Part shown: one piece after another, positions 1-6,735 of the stretch | Numbering within the stretch: the stretch's first letter is position 1 | How the letters are laid out: each line of letters opens with the position of its first letter | Assembly (NCBI GenBank): GCA_964465385.1 | Contig: CAYXIM010000077.1 | Coordinates: 1-8,934 of the forward strand | Length of the DNA stretch: 8,934 nt | Source: JAAYBY01 sp964465385 | GTDB lineage: Bacteria > Bacillota > Clostridia > Saccharofermentanales > UBA5734 | Direction of reading: 5' to 3' | The notes under the pieces: model-generated | The model's database searches: none | What the model saw: the letters and a program-made list of their open reading frames with translations, nothing else | Told to the model about the DNA's origin: nothing | Position numbers and translations under genes: made by a program

Positions 1-1
1 C

Positions 2-1549
2 GGTGATGCGTTTCCGGAAGCGGACACCTTCTTTCCCGACGCAGTCGAAGATGCGGTTTACCTGTCAGCTGTATCTGCCATCGATACCCGGCAAGCTGGT
101 ACCCATGACCTGCAGATCCGCTGCCAGAAACGGACCTACAAGGTGCAGTTGATTATCCGAGACACACGTCCCCCTGTCTTGGAACTGCAAGCACTTGATT
201 TAATGCCGGGTGAACAACCTGCGGCCGATGCCTTCGTGGCCTTGGTTGAAGACGTCAGCCCGGTCACGGTCTCTTTTCTTCAAGCGCCTGATTTCAGGCA
301 ACGCGAAACCCAGCGCGTGAACATCCTGGCTGTGGATGCAGCCGGCAACCGGACCGTTGTCACAAGCAGCCTTCGCCTGTCTCCCCTGCTTGAGGAGCAG
401 ACCGTTGAAGCTTCCGCCATCAACCGCATGCCCGATCCCCGCCTCTTTCTCAAAGACCGTAGCCAGGAGCAACAGCTGCGTTGGATCAGCGGGCCGCCCC
501 GCCTGAACCTGCTGGGGGTCCATCCTGTCACGCTGCTTGTTGGCGACACCCTTTACCGGTCGTCGATGCGGATTGAAGACACCGTGCCACCCTATGGCCG
601 CACCCGGGACCTGGAAGCCTGGGTGGGCGATGACCTGGAAGCCCGGGCTTTTCTCACCGACTTGCAAGATGCAACGCAGGTCACGGTCAACTACACCCAG
701 GCTCCCGATTTCACACGGCCCGGACCGCAGACGGTCCATCTTGAACTGGTCGATGAAGCCGGCCTTTCCAGCCAGTTGACAGCCCAGTTGTCCCTGGAAG
801 AAGACACCGAGCCGCCGATCATCTATGGCGCACAAAAAGTCACCCTCTACCTGGGACAGACGGCCACCTATAAAAAAGGGGTTTATGCAGTGGACAACCG
901 GGACGGCGACGTCGATATTCACGTCGACACCAGCACAGTCAATCCCAGGGAGACGGGCACCTACGACGCCATCTATACGGCGACAGACCGGGCCGGCAAC
1001 AGCACCAGCGTCACCGTGACTGTCTCTGTGATCCCGCAGGCGGTCACCTTGGACGAATTACATGCGTATGCGGATGCTGTGTTGGCACAGATCACCACGC
1101 CTGCCATGAGCCGCTATGAAAAAGCCTGGCAGGTTTACCTGTATGTCAACAAACAGGTCACCTATACGGGTTATTCAGATAAGACAGATTGGATGGCAGA
1201 GGCCAAACGGGGTTTTACCATCGGTGTGGGAGATTGTTTTACTTACTACGCCCTGTCTGAGGTCTTGCTCAACCGCATCGGCTTGCAAACCATGGGCATT
1301 GAGCGCCTGCGAAACCCTGGAGACACCCAGCATTTTTGGCATCTGGTCAAGATTGGTGAAGATTGGTATCATTTTGATGCTGGTATCCACGGCATTCCTT
1401 ATGAGTCGTTTATGGTCACGACCAAGCAGATCGAGGCGTACTCCGCACGCATGGGACGCAACGGCTATTTTTACCGCTTTGACCAAAGCCTGTATCCCCA
1501 AACACCGGAGGAACCGATCAATGACCCCAATGTGGAGGGCATGTACTGA
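2..1549 (+). CDS. Surface protein with bacterial Ig-like modules and a C-terminal transglutaminase-like domain (5' partial)
   Basis: The frame is open from base 2, so the true start lies upstream; the GTG at 143 falls inside an Ig-like strand and is not a credible start. Residues below count from that GTG. Ig-like modules are marked by DTRPP (7), DTVPP (146) and DTEPP (221), and by DAAGN and DRAGN motifs. The last module (about 221-298) looks like the DUF5011/HYR-type fold, with a DNRDGDV stretch and a GTY turn. A transglutaminase-like domain follows (about 305-450). Its probable triad is Cys365 in GVGDCF (base 1235), His400 in HFWHLV (1340) and Asp412 in HFDAG (1376). Such domains in bacteria can cross-link, hydrolyse or bind; the activity here is unknown. 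Ig modules imply an extracellular location, but the signal peptide would lie outside the window. The stop overlaps the racemase start (TGATG), so translation is probably coupled and the protein belongs to the Dlt-like operon. Confidence 0.88.
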   Translation, partial: GDAFPEADTFFPDAVEDAVYLSAVSAIDTRQAGTHDLQIRCQKRTYKVQLIIRDTRPPVLELQALDLMPGEQPAADAFVALVEDVSPVTVSFLQAPDFRQRETQRVNILAVDAAGNRTVVTSSLRLSPLLEEQTVEASAINRMPDPRLFLKDRSQEQQLRWISGPPRLNLLGVHPVTLLVGDTLYRSSMRIEDTVPPYGRTRDLEAWVGDDLEARAFLTDLQDATQVTVNYTQAPDFTRPGPQTVHLELVDEAGLSSQLTAQLSLEEDTEPPIIYGAQKVTLYLGQTATYKKGVYAVDNRDGDVDIHVDTSTVNPRETGTYDAIYTATDRAGNSTSVTVTVSVIPQAVTLDELHAYADAVLAQITTPAMSRYEKAWQVYLYVNKQVTYTGYSDKTDWMAEAKRGFTIGVGDCFTYYALSEVLLNRIGLQTMGIERLRNPGDTQHFWHLVKIGEDWYHFDAGIHGIPYESFMVTTKQIEAYSARMGRNGYFYRFDQSLYPQTPEEPINDPNVEGMY

Positions 1550-2265
1550 TGAAAAAACTGGGTGTAATCGGTGGCATGGGCCCGTTGGCCACCGCTCACT
1601 TTATGACTATGGTTGTTGAAATGACCGATGCAGCATGCGATACCGAACATGTGCCCATGGTCATCTACAACCAACCGGATATTCCAGACCGCACCCGTTT
1701 TTTAATGGGTCAAAGCCAGGACAGCCCCCTGCCCGCCCTGTTACAAGCCAGCCGATCGCTGGAGGCACTGGGCGTGGACCTGTTTGTCATGCCGTGCGTC
1801 ACCGCACATGCCCTCCTGCCAGAGCTGGTCGCAAGGAGCGCCCGCCCGTTTCTTGATCTGGTTGCAGAAACGGCCCGTCACCTGAGCCACAAGGGGGTTC
1901 AAAAGGCCGGTTTGATGACAACAGAAGGGACCCGGCAAGCGGGTTTTTTCAGCCAGGCACTGAGTAAACATGGTATCTGTGTGGTTTTGCCAAGCGAACC
2001 AGCTCAAAAACACCTGTCCCGGCAGATCTACGCAAACATCAAGGCCGGTTTGCCGATTGAAGCCGATGCGTTCGCTTCTGTGGAGCAGGATTTGCGAAAA
2101 CAGGGGGCAGATGTGATTGTGTTGGGCTGCACAGACCTGTCTATCTTCGCAGGCTCCCAACCCGCTGACAGCAGCCTTCTGGATGTCGCCCGCCTGGGTG
2201 CGGCTTTGGCCATCACGCACTGCCAGGCCCCCTTGAAGGCTGCTTACAAGCATTTCGTGATGTAA
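1549..2265 (+). CDS. Aspartate/glutamate racemase family protein (amino acid racemase)
   Basis: This 238-residue protein starts with a GVIGGMGPLAT loop, typical of cofactor-independent Asp/Glu racemases. These enzymes interconvert L- and D-amino acids by two-base catalysis with a pair of cysteines. Both are present: Cys83 in MPCVTAH (base 1795) and Cys194 in LGCTDLS (base 2128), nearly the same positions as in archaeal aspartate racemase (Cys82/Cys194 in Pyrococcus horikoshii). The residue after the first Cys is Val, where many members have Asn (CNTAH). Length is normal for the family and no signal peptide is seen, so it is cytoplasmic. GGAGGG at 1534-1539 is a good ribosome site for the ATG, which overlaps the previous stop by one base. 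Lying 12 bases before an amino acid adenylation gene, it probably supplies the D-amino acid for activation. Substrate (Asp, Glu or other) cannot be decided from sequence; peptidoglycan MurI is less likely given this context and closer resemblance to AspR. Confidence 0.9.
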   Translation: MKKLGVIGGMGPLATAHFMTMVVEMTDAACDTEHVPMVIYNQPDIPDRTRFLMGQSQDSPLPALLQASRSLEALGVDLFVMPCVTAHALLPELVARSARPFLDLVAETARHLSHKGVQKAGLMTTEGTRQAGFFSQALSKHGICVVLPSEPAQKHLSRQIYANIKAGLPIEADAFASVEQDLRKQGADVIVLGCTDLSIFAGSQPADSSLLDVARLGAALAITHCQAPLKAAYKHFVM

Positions 2266-2277
2266 AGGAACACGCAC

Positions 2278-3813
2278 ATGACAAGACCCACCCTTTTGTT
2301 ATCTTATTTGGAACAAACCGTTGAGCGTCTGCCTGATAAGGCCGCGTTTGTTCAAGGAACAGATGCCCTCACCTTTGCTGAGCTTTCGAATGAGGCACGG
2401 GCCATCGGAACGGCCCTGGCTCAAAAAGGCTATGCCCGGCAGGCGGTGGTGATCTTCATGAAGCGCCACCCCCGGGCCATCGTTGGTTTTCTGGGCACCC
2501 TCTATGCAGGCTGCTACTATGTGCCCATTGATGAAGAGGTGCCCGATTACCGCATCGAGATGATTTTTCGCTCGTTGAAGCCGGCTGTGCTCCTGTGTGA
2601 CACCAGTACGCGGGCACAAGCAGAAGGGTTGGCTGCTTTTGAAGGTGAACTGCTTGTCTATGAGGACCTGATCCGGACACCAGCTGACCAGCCCTTGCTT
2701 CAAGCCATCCGTGAACAGGCCATCGATACTGATCCGGCCTACATTGTCTTCACCTCCGGTTCAACAGGAACACCCAAAGGGGTGGTGGCCTGTCATCGAT
2801 CTGTCATTGATTACATTGAAGCTTTTTCTGAGGTGATGCGCTTCACACAGGAAACGGTTTTTGGCATGCAGGCGCCCTTGTCCGTCGATGCCTGCCTGAA
2901 GGAAATTTATCCGACGCTCAAGTTCGGGGCCACCACACACATCATCCCGAAAGAACAGTTTCTTTTCCCGGTCAAGTTGGTGGAATACCTCAACACATAT
3001 AAAATCAACACCATTTGCTGGGTTGTGCCTGCCCTGACCCTGATCTCGGGCCTGGGAGTTTTCGATCAGCTCCTGCCCCGTCACCTGCACACCATCGCCT
3101 CCGGCAGCGAAGCCTTTCCCATCAAGCAATTTATCTTGTGGCAGCAGGCTTTGCCCCAGGCTCGCTTCATCAACCTGTACGGACCAACCGAAGCAACCGG
3201 CATGTCCTGCTGGTATGAAGCAGACCGCCTTTTTGAAGCCGGTGATGTACTGCCCATCGGTAAGCCCTTCCGCAACACCCGAATTTTGCTGTTGGACGAC
3301 CAGGACCAAGCGGCGGCTGCCGGACAGCCTGGCGAAATCTGCATCCTGGGAACGTCTCTGACCTTGGGCTATTACGGGGATTTCGAACAGACCCGATCTG
3401 TGTTTGTTCAAAACCCGCTCAACCACGTTTACCCCGAACTGCTTTACCGCACAGGCGATCTGGGTCGATACAATGAAAGAGGCGAGCTGGTTTTCTTGAC
3501 CCGAAAGGACGACCAGATTAAGCACATGGGCCACCGCATCGAACTGGCCGAAATTGAACTGGTGGTCAATCAGATAGATGGCGTCATACAAGCCTGCGCC
3601 CTCTTCGATGAAGGCCGAAAACGGATTGTGCTCTACTACACCGGTACCTGCGACAAAGCCACGCTGGCTGGTGCCGCCCGGCAGAAACTGCCACGTTATA
3701 TGGTGCCCAGCCGTTTCGAAAAACTGGACACCATGCCGTTGACCAACAACGGAAAATTAGACCGCATGGCTTTGAAAAAGCGCCTGGCCAACACACAAAG
3801 GAGCAAGACGTAA
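2278..3813 (+). CDS. DltA-like amino acid adenylation enzyme (aminoacyl-carrier protein ligase)
   Basis: A 511-residue stand-alone adenylation domain, close to DltA length (about 504). It should activate an amino acid with ATP and load it on the phosphopantetheine thiol of the carrier encoded next. Core motifs occur in order: YIVFTSGSTGTPKG (A3, 155-168), the VDAC segment with Asp204 (A4, amino-group anchor, base 2887), NLYGPTEAT (A5, 299-307), YRTGDLGR (A7, 390-397), GHRIEL (A8) and NGKLDR with catalytic Lys493 (A10, base 3754; Lys492 in Bacillus DltA). By eye, the position equivalent to gramicidin PheA Trp239 is Lys208, unusual for D-Ala-specific DltA and compatible with an acidic substrate. 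There are no condensation or fused carrier domains, so it is not a typical NRPS module. The ribosome site AAAGGAA (2264-2270) lies 7 bases before the ATG. Substrate is inferred, not shown; D-alanine remains possible. Confidence 0.92.
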   Translation: MTRPTLLLSYLEQTVERLPDKAAFVQGTDALTFAELSNEARAIGTALAQKGYARQAVVIFMKRHPRAIVGFLGTLYAGCYYVPIDEEVPDYRIEMIFRSLKPAVLLCDTSTRAQAEGLAAFEGELLVYEDLIRTPADQPLLQAIREQAIDTDPAYIVFTSGSTGTPKGVVACHRSVIDYIEAFSEVMRFTQETVFGMQAPLSVDACLKEIYPTLKFGATTHIIPKEQFLFPVKLVEYLNTYKINTICWVVPALTLISGLGVFDQLLPRHLHTIASGSEAFPIKQFILWQQALPQARFINLYGPTEATGMSCWYEADRLFEAGDVLPIGKPFRNTRILLLDDQDQAAAAGQPGEICILGTSLTLGYYGDFEQTRSVFVQNPLNHVYPELLYRTGDLGRYNERGELVFLTRKDDQIKHMGHRIELAEIELVVNQIDGVIQACALFDEGRKRIVLYYTGTCDKATLAGAARQKLPRYMVPSRFEKLDTMPLTNNGKLDRMALKKRLANTQRSKT

Positions 3814-4038
3814 ATGGAAGACCTGCTGGAGATTCTGGAAGATTTACATCCAGATGTTGATTTTCACACACACACGCGCCTGATCGATGACAAGGTGCTG
3901 GATTCTTTCGACATCATCAGCCTGATCACGGAAATCAATGAAGCGTATGATGTACGTATACCGGTTGACCAGATTGTTGCGGAGAACTTCAACTCAGCAC
4001 AGGCCCTCTATGCCCTGATTGAGCGCTTGCTGGATTAA
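3814..4038 (+). CDS. DltC-like aminoacyl carrier protein
   Basis: A 74-residue acidic carrier protein, similar in size to DltC and other acyl carriers. The phosphopantetheine attachment site is Ser31 within LDSFDIISLI, followed by helix-2 residues typical of the fold and an acidic IVAENFNSAQAL segment near helix 3. It would receive the activated amino acid as a thioester from the adenylation enzyme and present it to the membrane acyltransferase encoded next. The ATG directly follows the stop of the adenylation gene (TAAATG) and has AAGGAG at 3798-3803 as ribosome site. The DSFD sequence resembles DltC more than the DSL of fatty-acid ACP, and the neighbours support a Dlt-type role. A 4'-phosphopantetheinyl transferase must act on it and is not in this window. 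Confidence 0.93.
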   Translation: MEDLLEILEDLHPDVDFHTHTRLIDDKVLDSFDIISLITEINEAYDVRIPVDQIVAENFNSAQALYALIERLLD

Positions 4039-4042
4039 GGCC

Positions 4043-5632
4043 ATGCTGTTTACGTCCCAAAGCTTCATCTTGTTCTTGATTGTGGTCTTTGTTGTTTACT
4101 ACACCGTTCCCAGGAAAGGCCAATGGCTGGTTCTGCTGGCCGCCAACCTGGTTTTTTATGCGGCTTCTGGCTGGGACAACGTCCTGTTGATCACCATCAC
4201 CATCGTGACCACCTGGCTGGCTGCCCGCAACATGGACAAGCTGCATCGTCAGCGTGAAGCGCAGTTTGCAGCACAAGACAAGCAGCTGTCCCGGTCTGAT
4301 AAAAAAATCATCCGGGAAGCCTTTAAGAAGAAGCAAAAGGGCTGGTTGCTGGCTTGTCTCCTGATCAACCTGGGCCTGCTGGCTGTACTTAAATACACCA
4401 ATTTCGCCATCGCCAACGTCAACACGGTGCGTGGCTGGTTTGGTGCGGACCAGCTGTCTTTTGTCTCCTTGGTCCTGCCACTGGGCCTTTCCTTTTACAC
4501 CTTTCAATCTGTTGGTTACCTGATCGATGTATACCGGGGCACGGTTCCGGCAGAACAAAAACTTTTGCGCTTTGCTTTGTTCGTGTCTTTCTTCCCGCAG
4601 CTGGTTCAGGGACCAATCAGCCGTTTCGGCGACTTGAGCCAATCTTTGTTTGAGGAACACCCTTTTCATGCTTCGACCGTTTCCTACGGTCTGCAGCGGG
4701 TTCTTTGGGGCTTTTTTAAAAAAGTGGTCATTGCCGACCGCCTCTTGGTCGGGGTCTCAACCATCGTCAAGGCGCCGGACCACTATCAAGGTGTTTACGT
4801 CTGGCTGGGCATGGTGTTTTACGCCATCCAGCTCTATGCTGATTTTACCGGGGGCATCGACATCACCATCGGTTGTGCCCAGGCCCTGGGCATTACCGTC
4901 CGTGAAAATTTCAACCGCCCTTATTTTTCAAAATCATTGGCTGAATTCTGGCGGCGCTGGCATATGACCATGGGGACCTGGTTTCGTGATTATCTTTTTT
5001 ACCCCCTTTCCATCAGCCGACCCATGCTGGCCCTGTCTAAAAAAGCTCGAAAAAACCTGGGGGATGGCGTGGGCAGACGCCTGCCGGTCTACCTGTCCAC
5101 CTTGCTGGTCTGGTTCACCACTGGCCTCTGGCACGGTTCCAGCTGGAATTTCATTGTCTGGGGCCTGCTCAACGGTGTCTTCATCATCTTATCCCAGGAA
5201 CTGGGGCCCTTTTACAAGTGGTTTCACCAGACGGTTCGGGTTAAAAAGACCTTTCCCTTCCGCGTTTTTCAGGTAGCCCGTACCCTCTTTTTAGTCAGCG
5301 CCCTGCGCTTGCTGGACTGCTACCGGGACGTGGCCCTGTCTTTTCGGCAATTCGGTTCCATGCTGACCCACTTCAACCTACGCGAGCTCTGGAACGGCCA
5401 AGGCCTGGACATCGGCTTGACTCTGGCAGATTATGGGGTTGTTGTCGCCGGTGTCAGCATCATGCTGACGGTCAGCCTCTTGCAGCGGCGTGGCAGCCTC
5501 AGAGATCAGCTTAGCCAAAGACCTGCTGGCCTGCGATATGCCTTGACCATTGCAACCCTTGTCACCACCCTGCTTGTGGGTGCCTATGGCATCGGCTATG
5601 ACAGCAGCCAGTTCATCTACAACCAATTTTAG
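4043..5632 (+). CDS. AlgI-type MBOAT family membrane O-acyltransferase (DltB-like role)
   Basis: A 529-residue polytopic membrane protein. MBOAT proteins move an acyl group from a cytoplasmic donor to an extracellular acceptor. Diagnostic stretches are LPLGLSFYTFQSVGYL, FFPQLVQGPISR, EFWRRWHMTMGTWFRDY with conserved His307 (base 4961) and GLWHGSSWNF with the presumed catalytic His364 (base 5132). Length and these motifs match the AlgI subfamily better than classical DltB (about 400 residues). A lysine-rich cytoplasmic loop (about residues 70-105) could meet the acidic carrier protein. The C-terminus ends in FIYNQF, with Tyr526. I chose ATG 4043 because MLFTSQSFILF is the usual AlgI-type beginning. 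An upstream TTG at 4019 would lie within the carrier gene and add eight atypical residues. The gap to the carrier stop is only 4 bases and the ribosome site is weak, so translation is probably coupled. The partner set suggests an aminoacyl rather than acetyl donor. Confidence 0.93.
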   Translation: MLFTSQSFILFLIVVFVVYYTVPRKGQWLVLLAANLVFYAASGWDNVLLITITIVTTWLAARNMDKLHRQREAQFAAQDKQLSRSDKKIIREAFKKKQKGWLLACLLINLGLLAVLKYTNFAIANVNTVRGWFGADQLSFVSLVLPLGLSFYTFQSVGYLIDVYRGTVPAEQKLLRFALFVSFFPQLVQGPISRFGDLSQSLFEEHPFHASTVSYGLQRVLWGFFKKVVIADRLLVGVSTIVKAPDHYQGVYVWLGMVFYAIQLYADFTGGIDITIGCAQALGITVRENFNRPYFSKSLAEFWRRWHMTMGTWFRDYLFYPLSISRPMLALSKKARKNLGDGVGRRLPVYLSTLLVWFTTGLWHGSSWNFIVWGLLNGVFIILSQELGPFYKWFHQTVRVKKTFPFRVFQVARTLFLVSALRLLDCYRDVALSFRQFGSMLTHFNLRELWNGQGLDIGLTLADYGVVVAGVSIMLTVSLLQRRGSLRDQLSQRPAGLRYALTIATLVTTLLVGAYGIGYDSSQFIYNQF

Positions 5633-5638
5633 AAGGAG
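5633..5638 (+). promoter_or_regulatory. Ribosome binding site supporting a TTG start
   Basis: AAGGAG sits 8 bases before TTG 5647. It decides the start of the SGNH-like gene, since the first in-frame ATG lies beyond the hydrophobic signal-anchor segment. Confidence 0.75.
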
Positions 5639-5646
5639 CCCGCATC

Positions 5647-6720
5647 TTGAAAACGCGAACCGTCTTGACCTGGATCTTGCTTGTGGCCATCACCTGGGGA
5701 CTTCTCTTTTCGGCCCAGCGCCTGGTCATGCCCAAATACCAGGAACAGCTGCTGGAAGGCGGCCTGATCGCTGACTATTATGCCGAACCGGTCAAGGACC
5801 ATGACGTGCTTTTTATCGGGGACTGCGAAGTCTACGAGAACATTTGCCCGGTCACCCTTTGGCAGGAATATGGCGTGACCAGCTTCATCAGGGGCAGCGC
5901 CCAGCAATTGATCTGGCATTCCGCCTACCTGCTGGAAGACACCTTGCGCTATGAACAGCCTGATCTGGTTGTTTTCAACGTGCTGGCTATGAAATACGGT
6001 CAACCGCAAAGCGAGGCTTACAACCGCATGGCACTGGATGCCATGCCCTTGTCTCAAACAAAAATCCGGGCCATCCAGGCCGCCATGATGGACGAAGAAA
6101 CCATGCTCAGCTACCTTTTCCCTCTCCTGCGCTTTCATGACCGCTGGCAATCTTTGACAGCTGAAGACCTGACCTACCTCTGGCACCGGGAGACCATCTC
6201 CCACAATGGCTACCTGATGCGCATCGATGTCAAACCCCTGGTCTCTCTGCCTGCGGTCAAGCCCTTGCCCGACTACAGCCTTGATCCGATCTGCTGGGAA
6301 TATTTGGACAGCATGCGGCAACGCTGTTACGATCAAGGTATCCAGTTTGTTTTGCTCAAGGCGCCGTCACTTTACCCCCACTGGTATGACGAATGGGACC
6401 AGCAGGTGGCCGCCTATGCCCATAAAAACGGCCTGCTTTACCTGAACACTTTGCCCCTGATTGACCAGATGGGCATTGACTTTGAAACCGATACCTATGA
6501 TGCTGGTTTGCACCTGAACCGTTCAGGGGCTGAAAAATGCACCCGTTATCTGGGTCAGCTGCTGGTTGATGCTTATGAGTTAACAGACCACCGCTCCGAT
6601 CCCCAACTTGCTGCCAGATGGGCTGCTAAAAGCGCAGCCTACCAGGAACAGATCCAGGCCCAGCAAGAAGAGCTGGACCGTTATGGCTACTTGAAGGCCT
6701 TCCGTTACGAAGGTCCTTAG
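5647..6720 (+). CDS. Membrane-anchored SGNH-fold protein, DltD/AlgX-like partner of the MBOAT
   Basis: A 357-residue protein with an N-terminal hydrophobic helix (about 7-23), probably an uncleaved anchor placing the rest outside the membrane. The SGNH first block reads LFIGDCEVYEN: Gly58-Asp59-Cys60 (base 5824), with Cys where SGNH enzymes have the Ser nucleophile. A mid-protein Asn111 in VFNVLAMKY could be the oxyanion Asn. The last block is DAGLHLNRSGAEK, with Asp285 and His289 as candidate acid and base. The C-terminal 40 residues are charged and Gln/Glu-rich, possibly a short coiled coil. DltD and AlgX/AlgJ proteins act with an MBOAT to transfer acyl groups to extracellular polymers, and this gene follows the MBOAT gene by 14 bases, so the same role is inferred. 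Cys60 may still act as a nucleophile, or the protein may be a binding partner without catalysis. A TTG start with a strong ribosome site is used. Confidence 0.87.
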   Translation: MKTRTVLTWILLVAITWGLLFSAQRLVMPKYQEQLLEGGLIADYYAEPVKDHDVLFIGDCEVYENICPVTLWQEYGVTSFIRGSAQQLIWHSAYLLEDTLRYEQPDLVVFNVLAMKYGQPQSEAYNRMALDAMPLSQTKIRAIQAAMMDEETMLSYLFPLLRFHDRWQSLTAEDLTYLWHRETISHNGYLMRIDVKPLVSLPAVKPLPDYSLDPICWEYLDSMRQRCYDQGIQFVLLKAPSLYPHWYDEWDQQVAAYAHKNGLLYLNTLPLIDQMGIDFETDTYDAGLHLNRSGAEKCTRYLGQLLVDAYELTDHRSDPQLAARWAAKSAAYQEQIQAQQEELDRYGYLKAFRYEGP

Positions 6721-6735
6721 AATGGAGAATGCGTT

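Noticed and set aside
200..922. 240-codon open frame on the minus strand
   Set aside because: It lies fully antisense to the Ig/transglutaminase gene, whose domains and catalytic residues are clear, and its translation shows no recognisable domain.
2761..3591. 276-codon open frame on the minus strand
   Set aside because: It is antisense to the adenylation gene, where the forward frame has all core motifs; the reverse frame is a by-product of codon bias.
2278..4038. NRPS natural-product cluster
   Set aside because: There is no condensation or thioesterase domain, and the pair is followed by an MBOAT and an SGNH protein, which points to surface polymer modification.
4019..4042. TTG at 4019 as start of the MBOAT gene
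   Set aside because: It would overlap the carrier gene and add eight residues unlike the usual AlgI-type N-terminus; ATG 4043 gives the expected MLF start.
3989..4669. 226-codon open frame on the minus strand
   Set aside because: It spans the carrier/MBOAT junction antisense, has a Gln-rich, low-complexity translation and no recognisable motif.
5629..6336. 235-codon open frame on the minus strand
   Set aside because: It is antisense to the SGNH-like gene and shows no domain; the forward frame is supported by a ribosome site, a membrane anchor and SGNH blocks.
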